From Augochlora pura (taxonomy: Eukaryota; Arthropoda; Insecta; Hymenoptera; Halictidae): a stretch of DNA of 64,000 nucleotides. This document shows, piece after piece, positions 1 to 11,595 of this stretch (position 1 is the stretch's first letter; the number at the start of each line of letters is the position of its first letter). The stretch lies in NCBI RefSeq assembly GCF_028453695.1, contig NC_135776.1, forward strand, positions 8,874,663-8,938,662, given 5' to 3'. The notes under the pieces are model-generated. The model was not told where the DNA came from and did no database searches. It saw nothing but the letters and a program-made list of their open reading frames with translations. The translations under genes were made by a program, and so were the position numbers.

Positions 1-340
1 TATTTTCCGGTAATTGTTATAATTATACCATCTTTGGTTATGTCGTACACCACCTTTTATTATATCGAATATTCGTCGTTTGGCTATTGGCGATTGTTTG
101 CGAAACGAGGAATTTTCGTCACTTGAACGAATACGTGTTAACACTTCGTCGCAGTTGTTTAAAAATATTGTAAAAACATTTTTCCCATCAAGAGCCACCT
201 TCGAAAGGTTCAATTTATTTTCACAGAAATCTCGACTGTTCGTTGAAGCCAACGTACAGCAGCGTTTTCTGTCACAGAGACGTTCCGTTATCAATACTTC
301 TTATCGTCTCGCGGTCTTATCGTGTATTGTTTAATACGGT
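1..340 (-). repeat. Dispersed repeat, inverted relative to 39.4-39.7 kb
   Basis: The first 150 bases resemble the reverse complement of roughly 39430-39700. Shared blocks include a stretch reading close to ATTTTCGTCA, one close to GGCTATTGGCGATTG, and TAACATCTTTGG-like text near position 30. The copy runs off the left edge, so its full extent is unknown. From about 150 to 340 no further similarity is seen. The short ORFs here (80-334, 243-428) have no recognisable protein character. Element class is not identified. Confidence 0.5.
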
Positions 341-1850
341 AAGCCTCATTATCTCGTTATTATGTCGGGGAGAGAGCGAACGTACGAAGTTGACACGGCT
401 CGTTTTTTTACTGTTGCACTTCTTCTAGCCGTCGTTGGCTCGTTACGGCCATTGTAATTTGAGGGAACACCAATCCGGATACACGCGATAAGATGTTTCT
501 TTCACGTTGGGTTCCTCGTCCTCAACGACCTGTAATACAATATTTCGTTCACGGAAATCGCAAACAATTTCAAGCCCCGAGCGTGTTCTATATTGAATTT
601 CATGCTTAGAAATTCGCGATGATAAAGGTTCGTGTTGATAAAGGTCTGTGATACATTTCTATCTACAGAAATGTATACGACGTGTCGTATTATTCCTATT
701 ATAAAATTATTATTAACGGTTGGCAACGGGTTGGAATTTCTTTTATACGAAACTGATGTCTTATCAATGCATGTGCGACAGATAATAAATATTGTAATGA
801 TGTGTAGTACAACATTAGATAGATATTTAAATATCTATTGCTGCATCGTATTTAATTCAATATATTTTTCAATATATTCGAGATATTTTGTTAATAATAA
901 TGGCCGAACTTGAATAGAGAATAGACGATGTAACGAGTGATTATAAATTATTCATAATTGATTATTTATATATACGAGAGAATGTTTACACTTGTAATAC
1001 AATATTTATTCACAGAAAGAGCAAGCAATTTAGTATCGAATTAATTATATTATTTTTTTATTATTATAATTATATTAAATTACGTGGTAAACTCATGAGA
1101 AACAACATGATAGAGTTCTATTTATATAAATCTATACAACTTTGTTATTATAATTCTGCGCCTAGCAAAAAATAACTACAATTCTGATTTAAAAAATAAC
1201 GAGTAAACTTATTTTTTATTCAGGCGTCTTCATATTATATATAAATAAATAAATGTTATATGTAAGAGGAAGAATGTAATTAGTATTTTAACAAAATGTA
1301 CACAGTTATTACAGAAATATGTATAATTATGTTCTAAATGTAATTTTTATTATAGCAATATAAACTATATGTATATCTCACAGTTTTCTTAATTTTAAAT
1401 GAACTCTCTTCTATCCAAAGTTTTGAGCCACGATGCAATAATATTTTTACAAGTATACTAAATTGTCGAATTAATAATGATGTAATTAGACTAAATATGT
1501 AGATGATATTCATATCATTATTTGAATGAGTGAACGAACCTAATTGCCAAAAAGGTCCAAAACTTTGTTAAGAATGCGATAGATATTTGAAAGTTTTATA
1601 AAGATAATCGATGCTGTCGTACCTATTTAATTGCAACATTTACAGTGTCTTAAAGAATAAAGCCCTCTTGATAACGAGTTTATTTGTACGTGGTTCCACA
1701 ATAGCAGCACGACTGTACAATCAATCCAATTTCATACACATGCTTTTCACGCCTCACCTTCGAAATTACAATTCTACAGCGTGATCCAACTGTTTAATAA
1801 CATACTCATTCTATTTAAACACGATTTCGATCAATGACAATATCTGTCAT
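341..1850. other. AT-rich stretch, no gene seen
   Basis: Reading both strands shows only short ORFs without recognisable motifs and AT-rich text with small runs of TATATA and AAATAAATAA. No tandem array or inverted repeat pair was recognised. Confidence 0.6.
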
Positions 1851-1853
1851 GTA

Positions 1854-2072
1854 CAGTGGCTCCAGAAAGCCTTCGTGATACGTACAATCGGTGTAGAAAG
1901 TATTCGCGCAGTAAACAATTATGAAGGAAGATATCACGCAAGTTGCTTTATTACAAAGAAATGTTAACAACAAATGCGTACATATGTTTTCAGAAGAATT
2001 TGGAACAAAGGCAACGAAGCAGAAGTTGTTTATTCATATTTTTTACAAAGATATTAGCAGAAAATTTAAATA
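1854..2072 (+). repeat. Left long terminal inverted repeat of Tc1-like element
   Basis: It aligns by eye with the reverse complement of 2920-3097 over its whole length, with substitutions and one insertion near the tip. Shared landmarks in order are the CAGTGGCT tip, TAGAAAGTATTCG, AATGTTAACAA, GCGTACA and GAAGATATTA-like text. The ORF at 1921-2208 lies mostly in this repeat and is not a gene. Confidence 0.8.
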
Positions 2073-2296
2073 TTTTTATAGGTCATATTTTGCAACAGAA
2101 CTTGCCAATCTAACAACAAAGATCAACTTAGTTGCTGTTCTAATACTTCGTAGAATTCTCTTTAGACTTTCTAATCTCTCAAAGTCTTCGATTTTATTAA
2201 ATTATTGATGACAGTGTCGGAAATTTTATTACAGTTTGTAACAACACGTTTTTTAACACTTCGCCGGAAAAAACATGAAGGTCCGAGATTTTTCAT

Positions 2297-2740
2297 TCAA
2301 GATGACTCCACGAGGTTATCACGTTTCTTTGCGAACTGCAGACTTTTCTTTCCGTTAACCTCGTTCGTAAAATATTTTTTAGAGGCTGCTCTATCGCGGT
2401 ATCCTGCATTCCGCAAGAAATTACGCACCGTGTTAGCACAAACACTGATACTACGACGACTACGAAGCTCCGCCGTGATTTTCAGCACACTGATTCTGGG
2501 ACTTTTCTTTATTTCCCGAAGTATCCATTGGCCGATATTGTCATCTATTACCGGCACACGTCCGCTCCTCGGTTTGGTTTTCACGGTCTTCCGTTCACCG
2601 TATCTGTCAATGATTCCCTGAATCGTGGATCTCGCTCTTTTCATTACTTTCGAAATTTCTTGCAACGACTTGCACTTGTTGTGCAGACTTATAATGATTC
2701 GTCTTTCACTTTCGGTCGTGTCTTTACCTTTCCGTCCCAT
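2297..2740 (-). pseudogene. Tc1-like transposase, N-terminal DNA-binding half only
   Basis: The 147-residue frame starts MGRKGKDTTESERR and has the bipartite paired-like helix-turn-helix layout of Tc1 transposases. A first HTH lies at about residues 11-50 (SLQEISKVMKRARSTIQGII). A basic linker with a GRPR-like turn (PRSGRV) lies near 57-62. A second HTH spans about 63-115 (VCANTVRNFLRNAGY), followed by a KK...LQFAKKR motif near 122-140 that normally leads into the catalytic domain. The frame then stops. A different frame at about 2265-2295 reads VILNEKSR, resembling the family's first-aspartate motif (V-[IL]-x-x-DES), so a frameshift followed by loss of the rest is likely. Family proteins are about 340 residues, so the DDE catalytic core is essentially missing. 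Cut-and-paste activity is therefore not expected. Confidence 0.85.
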
Positions 2741-2919
2741 TTCGCCGATACAGCTGTGTCACGCGCAGATCGAAATTTCGAATACTTCCTCAACGGATAA
2801 TGTCTCCAGGCATACTGATGCTAATTATGTTTACATTCTACTGGTCGCCTTGCAGTTATCGTGGATACGCGAAAAAAATTGAAAGAGCACTTCCTACACG
2901 TACATTTCCATCCACATGT

Positions 2920-3097
2920 GAAAGTTCGATTAATATCTTCGCAAGACGCATAAATAAACAATTTCGGTTTTTTTTTCGTTGGGTTTGCTTCAAAGATTTC
3001 TAATAATACGTGTACGCTTCTATTGTTAACATTAAAGTAAATGATATGATCGTCTTCTTGGAATTGTCTGCTGTACGAATACTTTCTACAGCCACTG
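2920..3097 (-). repeat. Right long terminal inverted repeat of Tc1-like element
   Basis: This is the inverse partner of 1854-2072. The tip is the reverse complement of CAGTGGCTGTAGAAAG and abuts TA at 3098-3099. It lies upstream of the transposase start on the minus strand, so promoter sequence would have been here. The ORF 2821-3165 reads through it and is not a gene. Confidence 0.8.
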
Positions 3098-3299
3098 TAC
3101 TCTAATTGCGACAAATAATTAATGTGCAGACTGTTACAATTTATGAAAAAAGAGTTATATAACATTATACCATTATATTTAAAAGCTTGTACTTTAGATG
3201 CAAAACTATACTTAGTCCAAAACTATAAGTACTTTTAATAATTTTTCTAAGTAGAAACTACAATCTTCGAATTTATAATGGAGTCGTTGATAGAAAACA

Positions 3300-3545
3300 T
3301 TTTTTACTGTTTCTAAAGATGTTTCAATTAGTAACATTTGTGAGTAAATCCATGTCTTTGGTTTTCCGTTTACTATAGAATTATTATTATTATATCATTG
3401 TTACATTATTGAGAAAAAATAGACGACGCATAGCAAAAGTGAAAGCTTGAAGCTTTAGAATGAGTCGAGGTTCATTGCTGCGCAATCTGTTTTCACGAAA
3501 TTAGAACAATTTATAGATAAAGATAACTTATAGAAAATAGAAAAA
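3300..3545 (+). repeat. Dispersed repeat shared with 62310-62530
   Basis: Two ordered blocks match the far end of the window in the same orientation. One is AGATGTTTCAAT near 3318 and 62327. The other is GCATAGCAAAA followed by AAGCTT-type text near 3429 and 62420. The AAAGCTTGAAGCTTTA wording is also seen in insect Tc1-type MITEs, so this may be the body of a decayed Tc1-type element. Confidence 0.5.
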
Positions 3546-3940
3546 TTCGTGTCCAGTGATGATAGCAATCATTAAAGCTGAATGTATCCATAAATTATCA
3601 ACGAACAAAGGACGAAAATGTATCAAAGCGAATTATACATGTGTACACGTATACACGAAATGTTTTGAAAAGGCACGTGGCCGTACAGTTTTTTGAAAAT
3701 TTTACGCGGCAAACACTGGATTCAGTCCAGGAAATTGCTTTGTAGACACATAAATGTACGGTTCGTTTGATCGTCTCTGTTTCTGTCATATACTCATTCA
3801 CCTTCAACAACCAATGATCTACGTAAACCCACTCCCGACTTCCGGGGCGCGCGCTCTTTAAATCCTAGCGAGTTAAATAAACGCGCATACGCACGAGGTC
3901 GTATTTACGAGAGACGCATATCAATATACATAACTTCGTA
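3546..3940. other. No gene seen; short GC-rich patch at 3825-3910
   Basis: Ordinary AT-rich text, with one short CpG-bearing patch around 3825-3910 containing GGGGCGCGCGC. The 70-residue minus ORF at 3598-3810 has no recognisable motif. Confidence 0.5.
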
Positions 3941-3975
3941 TACAGGGTGGTCCACCTGAAACTACCACCGTGATC
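3941..3975 (+). repeat. CAGGGTGG-type element terminus
   Basis: TATACAGGGTGGTCCACCTG reads into the repeat body. It is one of about ten CAGGGTG-type termini in the window (see 10998, 14090, 14664, 19418, 32115, 33459, 40716, 42631, 43427). The partner end was not found. Confidence 0.45.
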
Positions 3976-4079
3976 TTTGCTACTACCAGACTATAGATTT
4001 TCTTGCGAATTCAAATGCCTTTTTTCCATTTATTGCATTTTTCAAATTCATAGACGTAACTGTAAATAAATGCAAATAC

Positions 4080-4420
4080 CAATATTGGTATGAATATAAT
4101 ATAAATAATAATAATGGTATAATACACAAATATAATATAGATATTAACCCTCAGCGGACGGCTGGCGGATATATCCGCCCAAGCGTGTTTACTGTTGCGG
4201 ACGGTTGGCGGATATATCCGCCCAAAATACTGCGCGCTCCAATACCCGTCGTCCACAGCGACGCTCGCCCGCCGAGCGCCGCCGTCCGCAAAGGCTTAAT
4301 AATAGTGTAATACATAAATATAATATAAATATTAATGATAGCATAATACATAAATATAATATAAATATTAATAATAGTATAATACATAAATATAGTATAA
4401 ATAATATTAATATAAATATA
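4080..4420 (+). repeat. AT-rich minisatellite of about 35 bp units, interrupted by a MITE
   Basis: Units containing AATACATAAATATAATATAA recur at about 4308, 4346 and 4382 (period about 33-38 bp). A related unit with AATACACAAATATAATATAG lies at 4120, on the other side of the MITE at 4144-4299. The ORFs called here on both strands are products of the repeat. Confidence 0.8.
4144..4299 (+). mobile_element. TTAA-flanked MITE, family 3 (piggyBac-type target)
   Basis: TTAA occurs at both borders (4144-4147, 4296-4299). Terminal inverted repeats are CCCTCAGCGGACGGC on the left and, inverted, GCCTTTGCGGACGGC on the right. The GC-rich interior contrasts sharply with the AT-rich minisatellite it split. 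Inside are two copies of the perfect 16 bp palindrome GGCGGATATATCCGCC at 4164-4179 and 4207-4222, 43 bp apart within a local duplication. No coding capacity. Confidence 0.75.
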
Positions 4421-5025
4421 AACACTATAAACGTAAATATGTTAATAAATCATAAACCTTTTATCGCATTAATTGAATAGGACGGACGAAAAATTAATTG
4501 TATTGACATTACATTTTCATTAATGTAGTAAAACTTTAAAGAAACTCTTCAATTGTTTTATAAAAATGTGAAAGTGGAATATATTTTTTACATCAACTTG
4601 AAAGTTCCTCGTGGTAAACATTTTATTACATTTAACAGTATAAATACGTAACGATAATATTCATTATTTAAAATGAAGTAACTTTTTTTACAATGAAACA
4701 AAATTCATTGAAATGAATTTGTTACACGATGAGCAAATTAATTTTGACAAGAATCACAGAAGAGTAAATGTATTTTTAAAAATAAATGTTATAGTTGGTT
4801 GTTGCGTGTAATACTATTTTTCATTTCAAAGTATATCAGATAAATTATTCGTTCGACAATGACATTTTCGGTTCGGGAAGAAAAGGAAAGGTTCCGATAA
4901 CATTTCATTCTCGAGATATGAATGTACATTTTCAGTCGTAATTGATGAGACATTCTGCAGCCAATCATAAACGCTTTCACATTATCCAAAAAAGGCGTTA
5001 CCCCGGCGATCTCTAGTTAATTTTT
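4421..5025. other. AT-rich stretch, no gene seen
   Basis: Only short frames without motifs on either strand. No array or inverted repeat recognised. Confidence 0.5.
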
Positions 5026-5215
5026 ACAGCACGTCAAGTTCTCGAACGTCGTTTAAAACTGGCAGGGACGGCGAGGGCGACGCTGGGACGGCGGCGGAAC
5101 ACTTTACACGCATCTGTTTCATTAACAGAGTTTATGAAAACACGCCTTGTCCTTGTCGAGTGCAACACACTCGCTTCTGTCTGCGTCCTCGTTGCACTCG
5201 CCACGTCAGCTTTGC
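5026..5215. other. CpG-rich block, unknown function
   Basis: A sharp local rise in G+C with GGCGAGGGCGACGC and GGCGGCGG text inside AT-rich flanks. It contains CGAGTGCAA and, about 45 bases later, its inverse TTGCACTCG, a possible stem. No ORF of interest. It could be a regulatory element or an unrecognised repeat. Confidence 0.35.
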
Positions 5216-6755
5216 TTTTTTTTTCACTGAAAAATGTACACGGACCGTTTATTTTGAAAGCGGTGTAAACCCGTCTTTTAAAAAAAATATGAGATATCGC
5301 ATAATTTGTGATTAATTTAGGAAGATAAACGTTTGATTTGTAACTAGTTAATATTTAATATCTTGAAAAAATGCGAATGTTTTGTTGAACTTAAAATTAT
5401 GAAAGAGAAGTCCAATTTTCATAGAAAAAAGAATTTCTTTCGTAAACCATAGGATTGCTATGATGTTATAAAGCAATGTTGATAAAATAATATATTTATT
5501 TACATGAAATGGAACGAGAGAATTTCGTTTCAACAAAAAATATTATTATTACCTTATATACCTCCTGTGCATCATAAACATAAAGAGCATAAATAAATAA
5601 TAGCAATATCCTACGTTAAGTTAAACAATATATAAACATAATTATCGTTAAAAATTAAAACCATCACGCTTACCATATTTCTTGTTATTATTCATACAGA
5701 AAATTAAATTAACACAAAATATATCTTAAGTGATACTTAATTTTTCATAAACAATATTAAATGATCTTCGCAATTAACTAATTATGAAAAAGGTGTAAAT
5801 CCACTTACAGCCTTCAGACACATATTATTTTAGTTAAATCGCTTAAAAGAAATTTATGTAATCGTTACATAAACTTCGAGAAGTGATTGGAAACGTTGCC
5901 AGGCTTGGCATAATTAATTTATATTTTTCAATTAACCAACGTGTTACCCTTTAATATTCTCGTAACGCTTAGAAAATGTACTTCCGCCGTTTTCAAAGTA
6001 AATGGTCCATATACGCTTCGATGTAACGCATTGAGAAGAGACGAGCACGATAAGCTACGGTAAAATAAAGATCACGCTCCGTGATCAGTACCGATAAATC
6101 CGCTCCAATTGTTTCCATCGTTATCTTACCTCACCGTGTAAGGTGATCGATACGTTAAAAATCGATACATTAATCTGCACTGATTGCAGCAACCTCGCCG
6201 TCTCACGCGATACATAGAACGTTCGATCATTCGCGATGCCGATTGTTTATTGCCTGCATTGTTATTAATAAATACAACAATGCTTTCCTTGAGATCGCGC
6301 GATATAAAGCTTCTCGGCGCAGCTTCGTTTTTGCGAAAGAGTTAATTGCACATTCGATAACGCATAGAGTAGTCGGATTTTTTCGAAACTATGATCTACG
6401 TGTCTGATGCGTTTGATCATTGTTTATTCTTTTTGTGAACGTCTGCGATGTCGTGAGTATATTTTTGAGATTTTGGTTGAGATTTTATACGATTGATAAA
6501 AAAGGAATTACTGAAATTTTTGCTCCGTCCGATAATTTAAACATTAGCTGTACTATTTACATTTGTACCAAACTGTATTATTGTGAAAAAAGTGAACTTT
6601 AGATAAACGAATTACATAATGTTTTTTTTCTTGTTTTCGGATAAGTTTTATTTGAGCAGAATATGAATAGAATAAAAAGAAAGTAGTAGTAATAGGAAAA
6701 TAGTGAAAAATATTGTAGAATACAGATTATTTTTAGAGTACTATAAATCTAAGTA
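5216..6755. other. AT-rich stretch, no gene seen
   Basis: Short frames only (for example 5348-5536 minus, 6420-6602 plus), none with recognisable protein character. A somewhat CpG-richer part lies around 6000-6320 without an ORF. Confidence 0.5.
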
Positions 6756-6759
6756 CAAA

Positions 6760-6950
6760 TTGTATTTACATAGCTTTTATATAGTTTTCCTATAGTATTA
6801 TATTAATTGTATTTATATAGTTTTCACGTAGTATTATGATAATAGTATATTAATTGCATTTATGTAGTTTTTATATAGTATTATTATAGAATTACATTAA
6901 TTGTAATTATATTGCATTGATATAATATTTATATAGTATTAAAATGCGAA
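6760..6950 (+). repeat. Tandem repeat of about 47 bp, roughly 4 units
   Basis: Units share the frame ATTAATTG.ATTTAT.TAGTTTT followed by TAGTATTAT. They restart near 6802, 6855 and 6896, with a partial unit before. They have diverged by substitutions and small indels. Confidence 0.65.
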
Positions 6951-7214
6951 AATCCACGAAGAAAATAGTTGTCATACATTTTTTGACACAGATGTAAAAT
7001 ATGTATTTTAAAAAATAATCACAACTATTCATAATTACTACAAGCATTTCGCTACCAAAAACATATATTTTGACCCAATAAAGACCAAATAAATTAATTT
7101 TAGATAACACATCCGTTTTGAAACACATTAATTTCTTACTCCAAAATTGATCATCAATAACATTTTATAAAATTATCAAATATACTATTTAAAATATACC
7201 ATAAACTTCACCCA

Positions 7215-8115
7215 CACGGAATATCATTTTCTCCCGCATACTTTTCGCCTCTCGCTCGTCCCCCTCATTCGGCCATAAAACGACACGACTCTCACTTCGT
7301 TCGACTATTCAATTATACCAAATTGCAATAACAAAAATAACCACGCGAAATTCAGGCAATTTATTTGTAAAATCCTTTCGCGTTTCCCAATACGCTGAAC
7401 AGAAAACAACGCGAAAGCTCCGCGGGAAAACGGTGCAGGAATTTTTATTATCGTCTGGGAGTCGTCATCCGAAGTGCAAAGGTTAATTGCAATATCTCGA
7501 TAGGATTTTACAAAATGACTGCGCTCGCGCATTCACTTAACGAGACGGTGTCTCTTCGGCGTAACGTTAGTGCCGCGTCAACGTCTCGGATCCGGTGGGG
7601 TCGTTCGGGGTCGCGCGTTCGCCGGGGTAACGAGTTTTTCTTGACCCTTCCCCCCTGTGTATAGTTATTTGGACCGAACTATTTATCATGGGAATTGCAC
7701 AATACACTCGCGAGAACGCGATTTTTAATCGATAGCCTGCAGCCGAGCTCCCGCTATCGGTTGCCCGTGGGTTATCGGAGAGTCATATGCTAAACGCAAC
7801 TTTGTCCGGTGCGGTTCTATCCGCTACGTGTACGCCGCGGCGACGCGCGAGCCGCGTACGAACGGACGCGCCGCGCCGTTATAACCGCTTGCATTTCCAC
7901 GGGTTTTTTCTCTCTCGGCTGTCTTATTTCCCGCAAGATCGCCTCCATCGGAATCCTAATAACTTTTAGCGGCCGGGATTTATTATCCACTTCGAGGGAA
8001 GTCCGTTACGTCGATTGTTTTGATCTTCCACGCCGCGCGGATTGCCGGGATATTTCGTACACGTCAGCCACCCGATTCTAAAGTTGAACTATCCGTTTTG
8101 TTTGCGGCGGACGTC
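7215..8115. promoter_or_regulatory. CpG-rich island of about 0.9 kb, possible promoter or exon region
   Basis: Marked rise in G+C with dense CpG (for example GCCGCGGCGACGCGCGAG near 7835) in AT-rich surroundings. Overlapping short ORFs on both strands (7305-7532, 7787-7969, 7809-8081, 8020-8211) are what high G+C produces, and none carries a known motif. In insects such islands often mark promoters, 5' untranslated exons or conserved regulatory blocks, but nothing in the sequence settles which. Confidence 0.3.
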
Positions 8116-9612
8116 GACTATGAAAATCGTGTCTTATATGCGGGGACCGTAACTGTCTTACAGTCGGTGCTCTATGGTTATTATTTCGATTCGAAATGTT
8201 TTTCGTTATAAATCGTGACCGAGATTTTGGTCGCGTTGGCTGCAATTATTATTGAAGAGGGGAAACGTTTAACGAATTTAAAAAATTTTTTTTTAATTAT
8301 TTTTACCTTAACGATATTGTTCAAGGAGTGAAGTATTGTTTGTGTAGATTCGGTGTGCAACATTTATTACACCGATTGTTATTTAGTAGCAATAATTATT
8401 ACTAGCAATTATTATTTTTTATTTTGAATATGAATCCACAATTGAGAAGTAGGACTTGTTGTTGAGAGAAAATAAGTTTGCTAGTTTATAAGAACTTGTA
8501 TTTTGATTGTATATTATATAGGATATTTCATGAATGAATGTAACAATATTTTAAATGGTTAATATCTCAACTACAAAACAAGTAAACAATGTCGTATGAA
8601 TAATAATACATGCGACCATGCAATAAATCGTGTATACCAATTGTTATCTTGATGTAAATCGCCTTAGTAATAAACAATGGTTACATGTGACCGAAATTCT
8701 CGTTTTGTCGTCCGTAATCAGTACTGATAACGATTTGTTAGAGTTCGTTATAACCAGACTGCGGATTTTATATATCTAATTTTTAAAAAGTAGTAGATGC
8801 AATTTAAAACTTCAGATTTATAATTAAAAGTTTAATATTTTTCTTATATTGTTTGCAAACTACTCAAATCATTAAAGAAAGAAAGGTACTACTATTTATC
8901 AATTGTTTACCGCAACTGATAAAGGATATTATTATTTGTTATACAATTATATAATTTACTTCATTTATCTTATTAATTTGTATCACATAATTTTATGTAT
9001 TTATTATAACAGTTGTCGATTAGGAAAACTGATTTTGAATGATTTGAAGTAGACCTCGGATTTTTATGCAAAATAAAAGTTTATTAATCGAAAAATTAAC
9101 TTAACAATTGAATAATTTTAACAAGGTAGTAATTCGGTCGTCTTGACTATATTCTTTTATATATAAAAATATAGAAAACTTAAACTAAAAAACTCTATAC
9201 TACAATAATCGATGCATCGAAAGTTCCATAAAAGTTTTCGACGAATAAATTAGTTGTTCAACAATTATTTCGTTCCTATTATTTGACGCGTTCGAAGTCA
9301 CGAATTTACATCGCTGTATTGCAGATAACGAAACGGCACACATGGCTAATCAACAAATTTCCGAGATTACTTTCGCTCATTTTGTTATCTTCTAACTGTA
9401 TCTAGACTGTTTCGTCATGAGAGAATAAATATTTGAGAATAGATTCGCACATCTGACAGGTTTAAATAATTCACCGACATGATCCAAATAGATTCACTTA
9501 TCGTGACCATGTGTATCGTACTAAAAGTTTAAGATCTAATGTTACTAAATTTTGTATTTCGCATAACATTCAATTTTGGGTATAAATATATACTTAACGA
9601 CAGAAGCTAATA
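8116..9612. other. AT-rich stretch, no gene seen
   Basis: No ORF with recognisable features. The text is AT-rich and non-repetitive by eye. Confidence 0.5.
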
Positions 9613-9840
9613 ATTATACGTCATAATAAATTAATAATATATTATACTGAATCAGGCAACACTTTGCATTGCAATACTGTTTTACTTAGTGCATATAACA
9701 AATTAAAAAGAATAATCACAGCAGTCACAGTAAATTAAAAGTACATCATATTGAATCAAACAACAAGTTTGCAATGCAATATTGTTTTACTTATTAAATA
9801 CAATAAATTAAACAGAGTAATACAAATAATAAAGTTAAGA
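9613..9840 (+). repeat. Tandem duplication of about 110 bp
   Basis: The segment at about 9618-9727 repeats at 9735-9835. Both carry TGAATCA.(G/A)CAACA, then TTGCA(A/T)TGCAATA(C/T)TGTTTTACTTA, then AATAAATTAAA-type text. Two diverged direct copies. Confidence 0.7.
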
Positions 9841-10523
9841 AATCAATAAAAGAAGTAAAAAATACGGAAATAGAAGTTAAAAAATAAAGAATTATAAACA
9901 AATATTGACGTAACTGTATTAAGTAATTTATGAAAAGCATTATTATATAAATATTTGAAATGGATAGCGATGCTTTCAAGTGAATATAAAAATTTGTCAT
10001 TAGAAGTACAGAGATGGCTATGTACACAGCGGTTTCTGGATAATACGAGGAACGATCGTTTTATAAAAATAACAACCTTTTCTCGAACTTTTTCCTCGAC
10101 CGTTCCGCGAAAAGCAAAGCTGTAACGTAAGGAATTTATACCACCGGTGAATTGTGAATTGCGGCATAGAATATTGAAATGTACTCGCTTAGAATCTACA
10201 GAAAATGCGTGACACACGGTAATTAAATTACCGAGTTTACGATTTATTCCTGTTGCAACTCATAAAAAGCGAATATATGTATACAGAGACAAATTGTTCG
10301 CCGTGGTGTTAGTTGAATTTTCTTCGAACCGATCGAATACATCGACGATACCGTTACTTAAAAATAAAGAACTGTACGTTAACGACGTTATTAAAGTGTA
10401 CGTATTATTAAAGATCGCAAAAGATTTCGTGGTCTAATTTTAAACAAATAATATATACGTCTTCCATTTCTTTTAATTCTGTGTCACTTTGTAAATGTGG
10501 ATTTTTTAAACATTTTAACAAAA
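9841..10523. other. No gene seen
   Basis: The minus ORFs 9794-10027 and 9843-10217 are AT-driven frames rich in F, I, Y and L, without a motif. Confidence 0.45.
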
Positions 10524-10525
10524 TA

Positions 10526-10789
10526 TTGAGTATATCGGAAAGTTCTGTTCGCTTGTGAAGTGAAAGAATACAATAAATCTTTCATACGTTTAACGATGTC
10601 TATTGTATAGTATAATTTCTGTCGTTGGTTATGGTCTCTTGCCAGCGTGATGACAATTTGTAAATACCATTTTTGAAATATATATGTCTTAAACAAACAT
10701 GTGTATACTAATATACTATACTATGCATGTGTATACGTATCCTAAAGCTTGAAATGACATTGCTAGACAGAATTTTCTGGTAGATTTAA
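10526..10789 (+). mobile_element. Mariner-type MITE, copy A (264 bp)
   Basis: The left end is a mutated TTAGGTCTACCGGAAAGTTC (here TTGAGTATATCGGAAAGTTC). The right end is ...TTTTCTGGTAGATTTAA followed by TA, and TA also precedes the left end. The interior shares CCAGCGTGATG.CAATTTGTAAATA with the copies at 49091 and 28987. It is longer than its relatives because of a TATACTA-rich expansion near 10700-10740. No transposase frame remains. Confidence 0.75.
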
Positions 10790-10995
10790 TATTAAGTATG
10801 TCATTTAGTTCGAATCGATTCTATAATACAAAAATGTATGTCGAATCAATTTATAATAATTAAAAAACATTTGATGAAGCAGTGAAAAACTAATCAGTAA
10901 AATTGCGTTGACAATTGTGTCCTTAAACAGAATGTTATGCTTCTATATTTTGAAATGAAAACGCTTATAATTACTGACAGATAAAAGTATAAATA

Positions 10996-11060
10996 TACAG
11001 GGTAACCCATTTGAATCGATCCAGTCAAATATCTTCGAAACCGTCAATGATATTATACTT
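10996..11060 (+). repeat. CAGGGTAACCC-type element terminus
   Basis: TATACAGGGTAACCCATTTG begins at 10994, with CAGGG at 10998. It is a member of the CAGGGT terminal set. The opposite end is not recognised. Confidence 0.45.
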
Positions 11061-11595
11061 CAATATTAACTATGTATTTTCAAATAGAATCATGTACTCT
11101 TTATTATAACAATCTGTGCAACCTGTCATTCTCTTTATAAAAATACTAAAATATAATAACGCATAATTAGCACTGGCCTATCTATAGTTGATATTTAAAA
11201 ATACGACTATTAGCCTAAATGCAAAGATTTACTCTTGTCTCAAAAAGTTACATAAAAATCAAATCCAAAATAGGGAATAGAATTTTTTCTATTTAAAACT
11301 TTGTTGTCGATAAAATCGAGTTCGAATATACAGCAAGTCCACGTACAAGCAATTATGGTTAAGATGAATGGATCTCGATAGTATGTTTTAGTATTTAGTT
11401 TACTATAGAACGTTTAGTATCTTTTAGTACTTTTAGTACTTTGGTATCATGGATATTAAGAGATCACTTTTTTCAAAAGTAACTATGTCTTAGGTTATGC
11501 AGTGCCCCTAATTTTGTCGTTGAAACACGTGTTAATAAACCTTGTCAATATGATTGCAAAGAGTATAATAATTTCTTTGCAAAAATAAAGTTATA
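11061..11595. other. No gene seen
   Basis: AT-rich, with a short TTTAGTA-rich run near 11380-11440. No ORF of interest. It may be the body of the element whose end is at 10998. Confidence 0.4.

Larger units (their letters stand above)
1852..3099 (-). mobile_element. Tc1-like DNA transposon, internally decayed, long TIRs
   Basis: The element begins with CAGTGGCTCCAGAAAG at 1854 and ends with the inverse of CAGTGGCTGTAGAAAG at 3097. TA flanks both ends (1852-1853 and 3098-3099), as expected for a Tc1/mariner target duplication. The terminal inverted repeats are long, about 180-220 bp. The left one contains an extra copy of about 39 bp of its own end (a second GTAGAAAGTATTCG near 1894). Total length is about 1.24 kb, short for an autonomous Tc1 element with such TIRs. 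The minus-strand reading frame inside keeps only the DNA-binding half of the transposase. The element is therefore dead, although its ends are still recognisable. Confidence 0.85.

Noticed and set aside
1854..3097. Intact, autonomous Tc1 transposon
   Set aside because: The transposase frame ends before the DDE catalytic domain and the element is too short to hold it.
4151..4480. Several I/Y/N-rich ORFs on both strands
   Set aside because: Products of the AT minisatellite and the inserted MITE.
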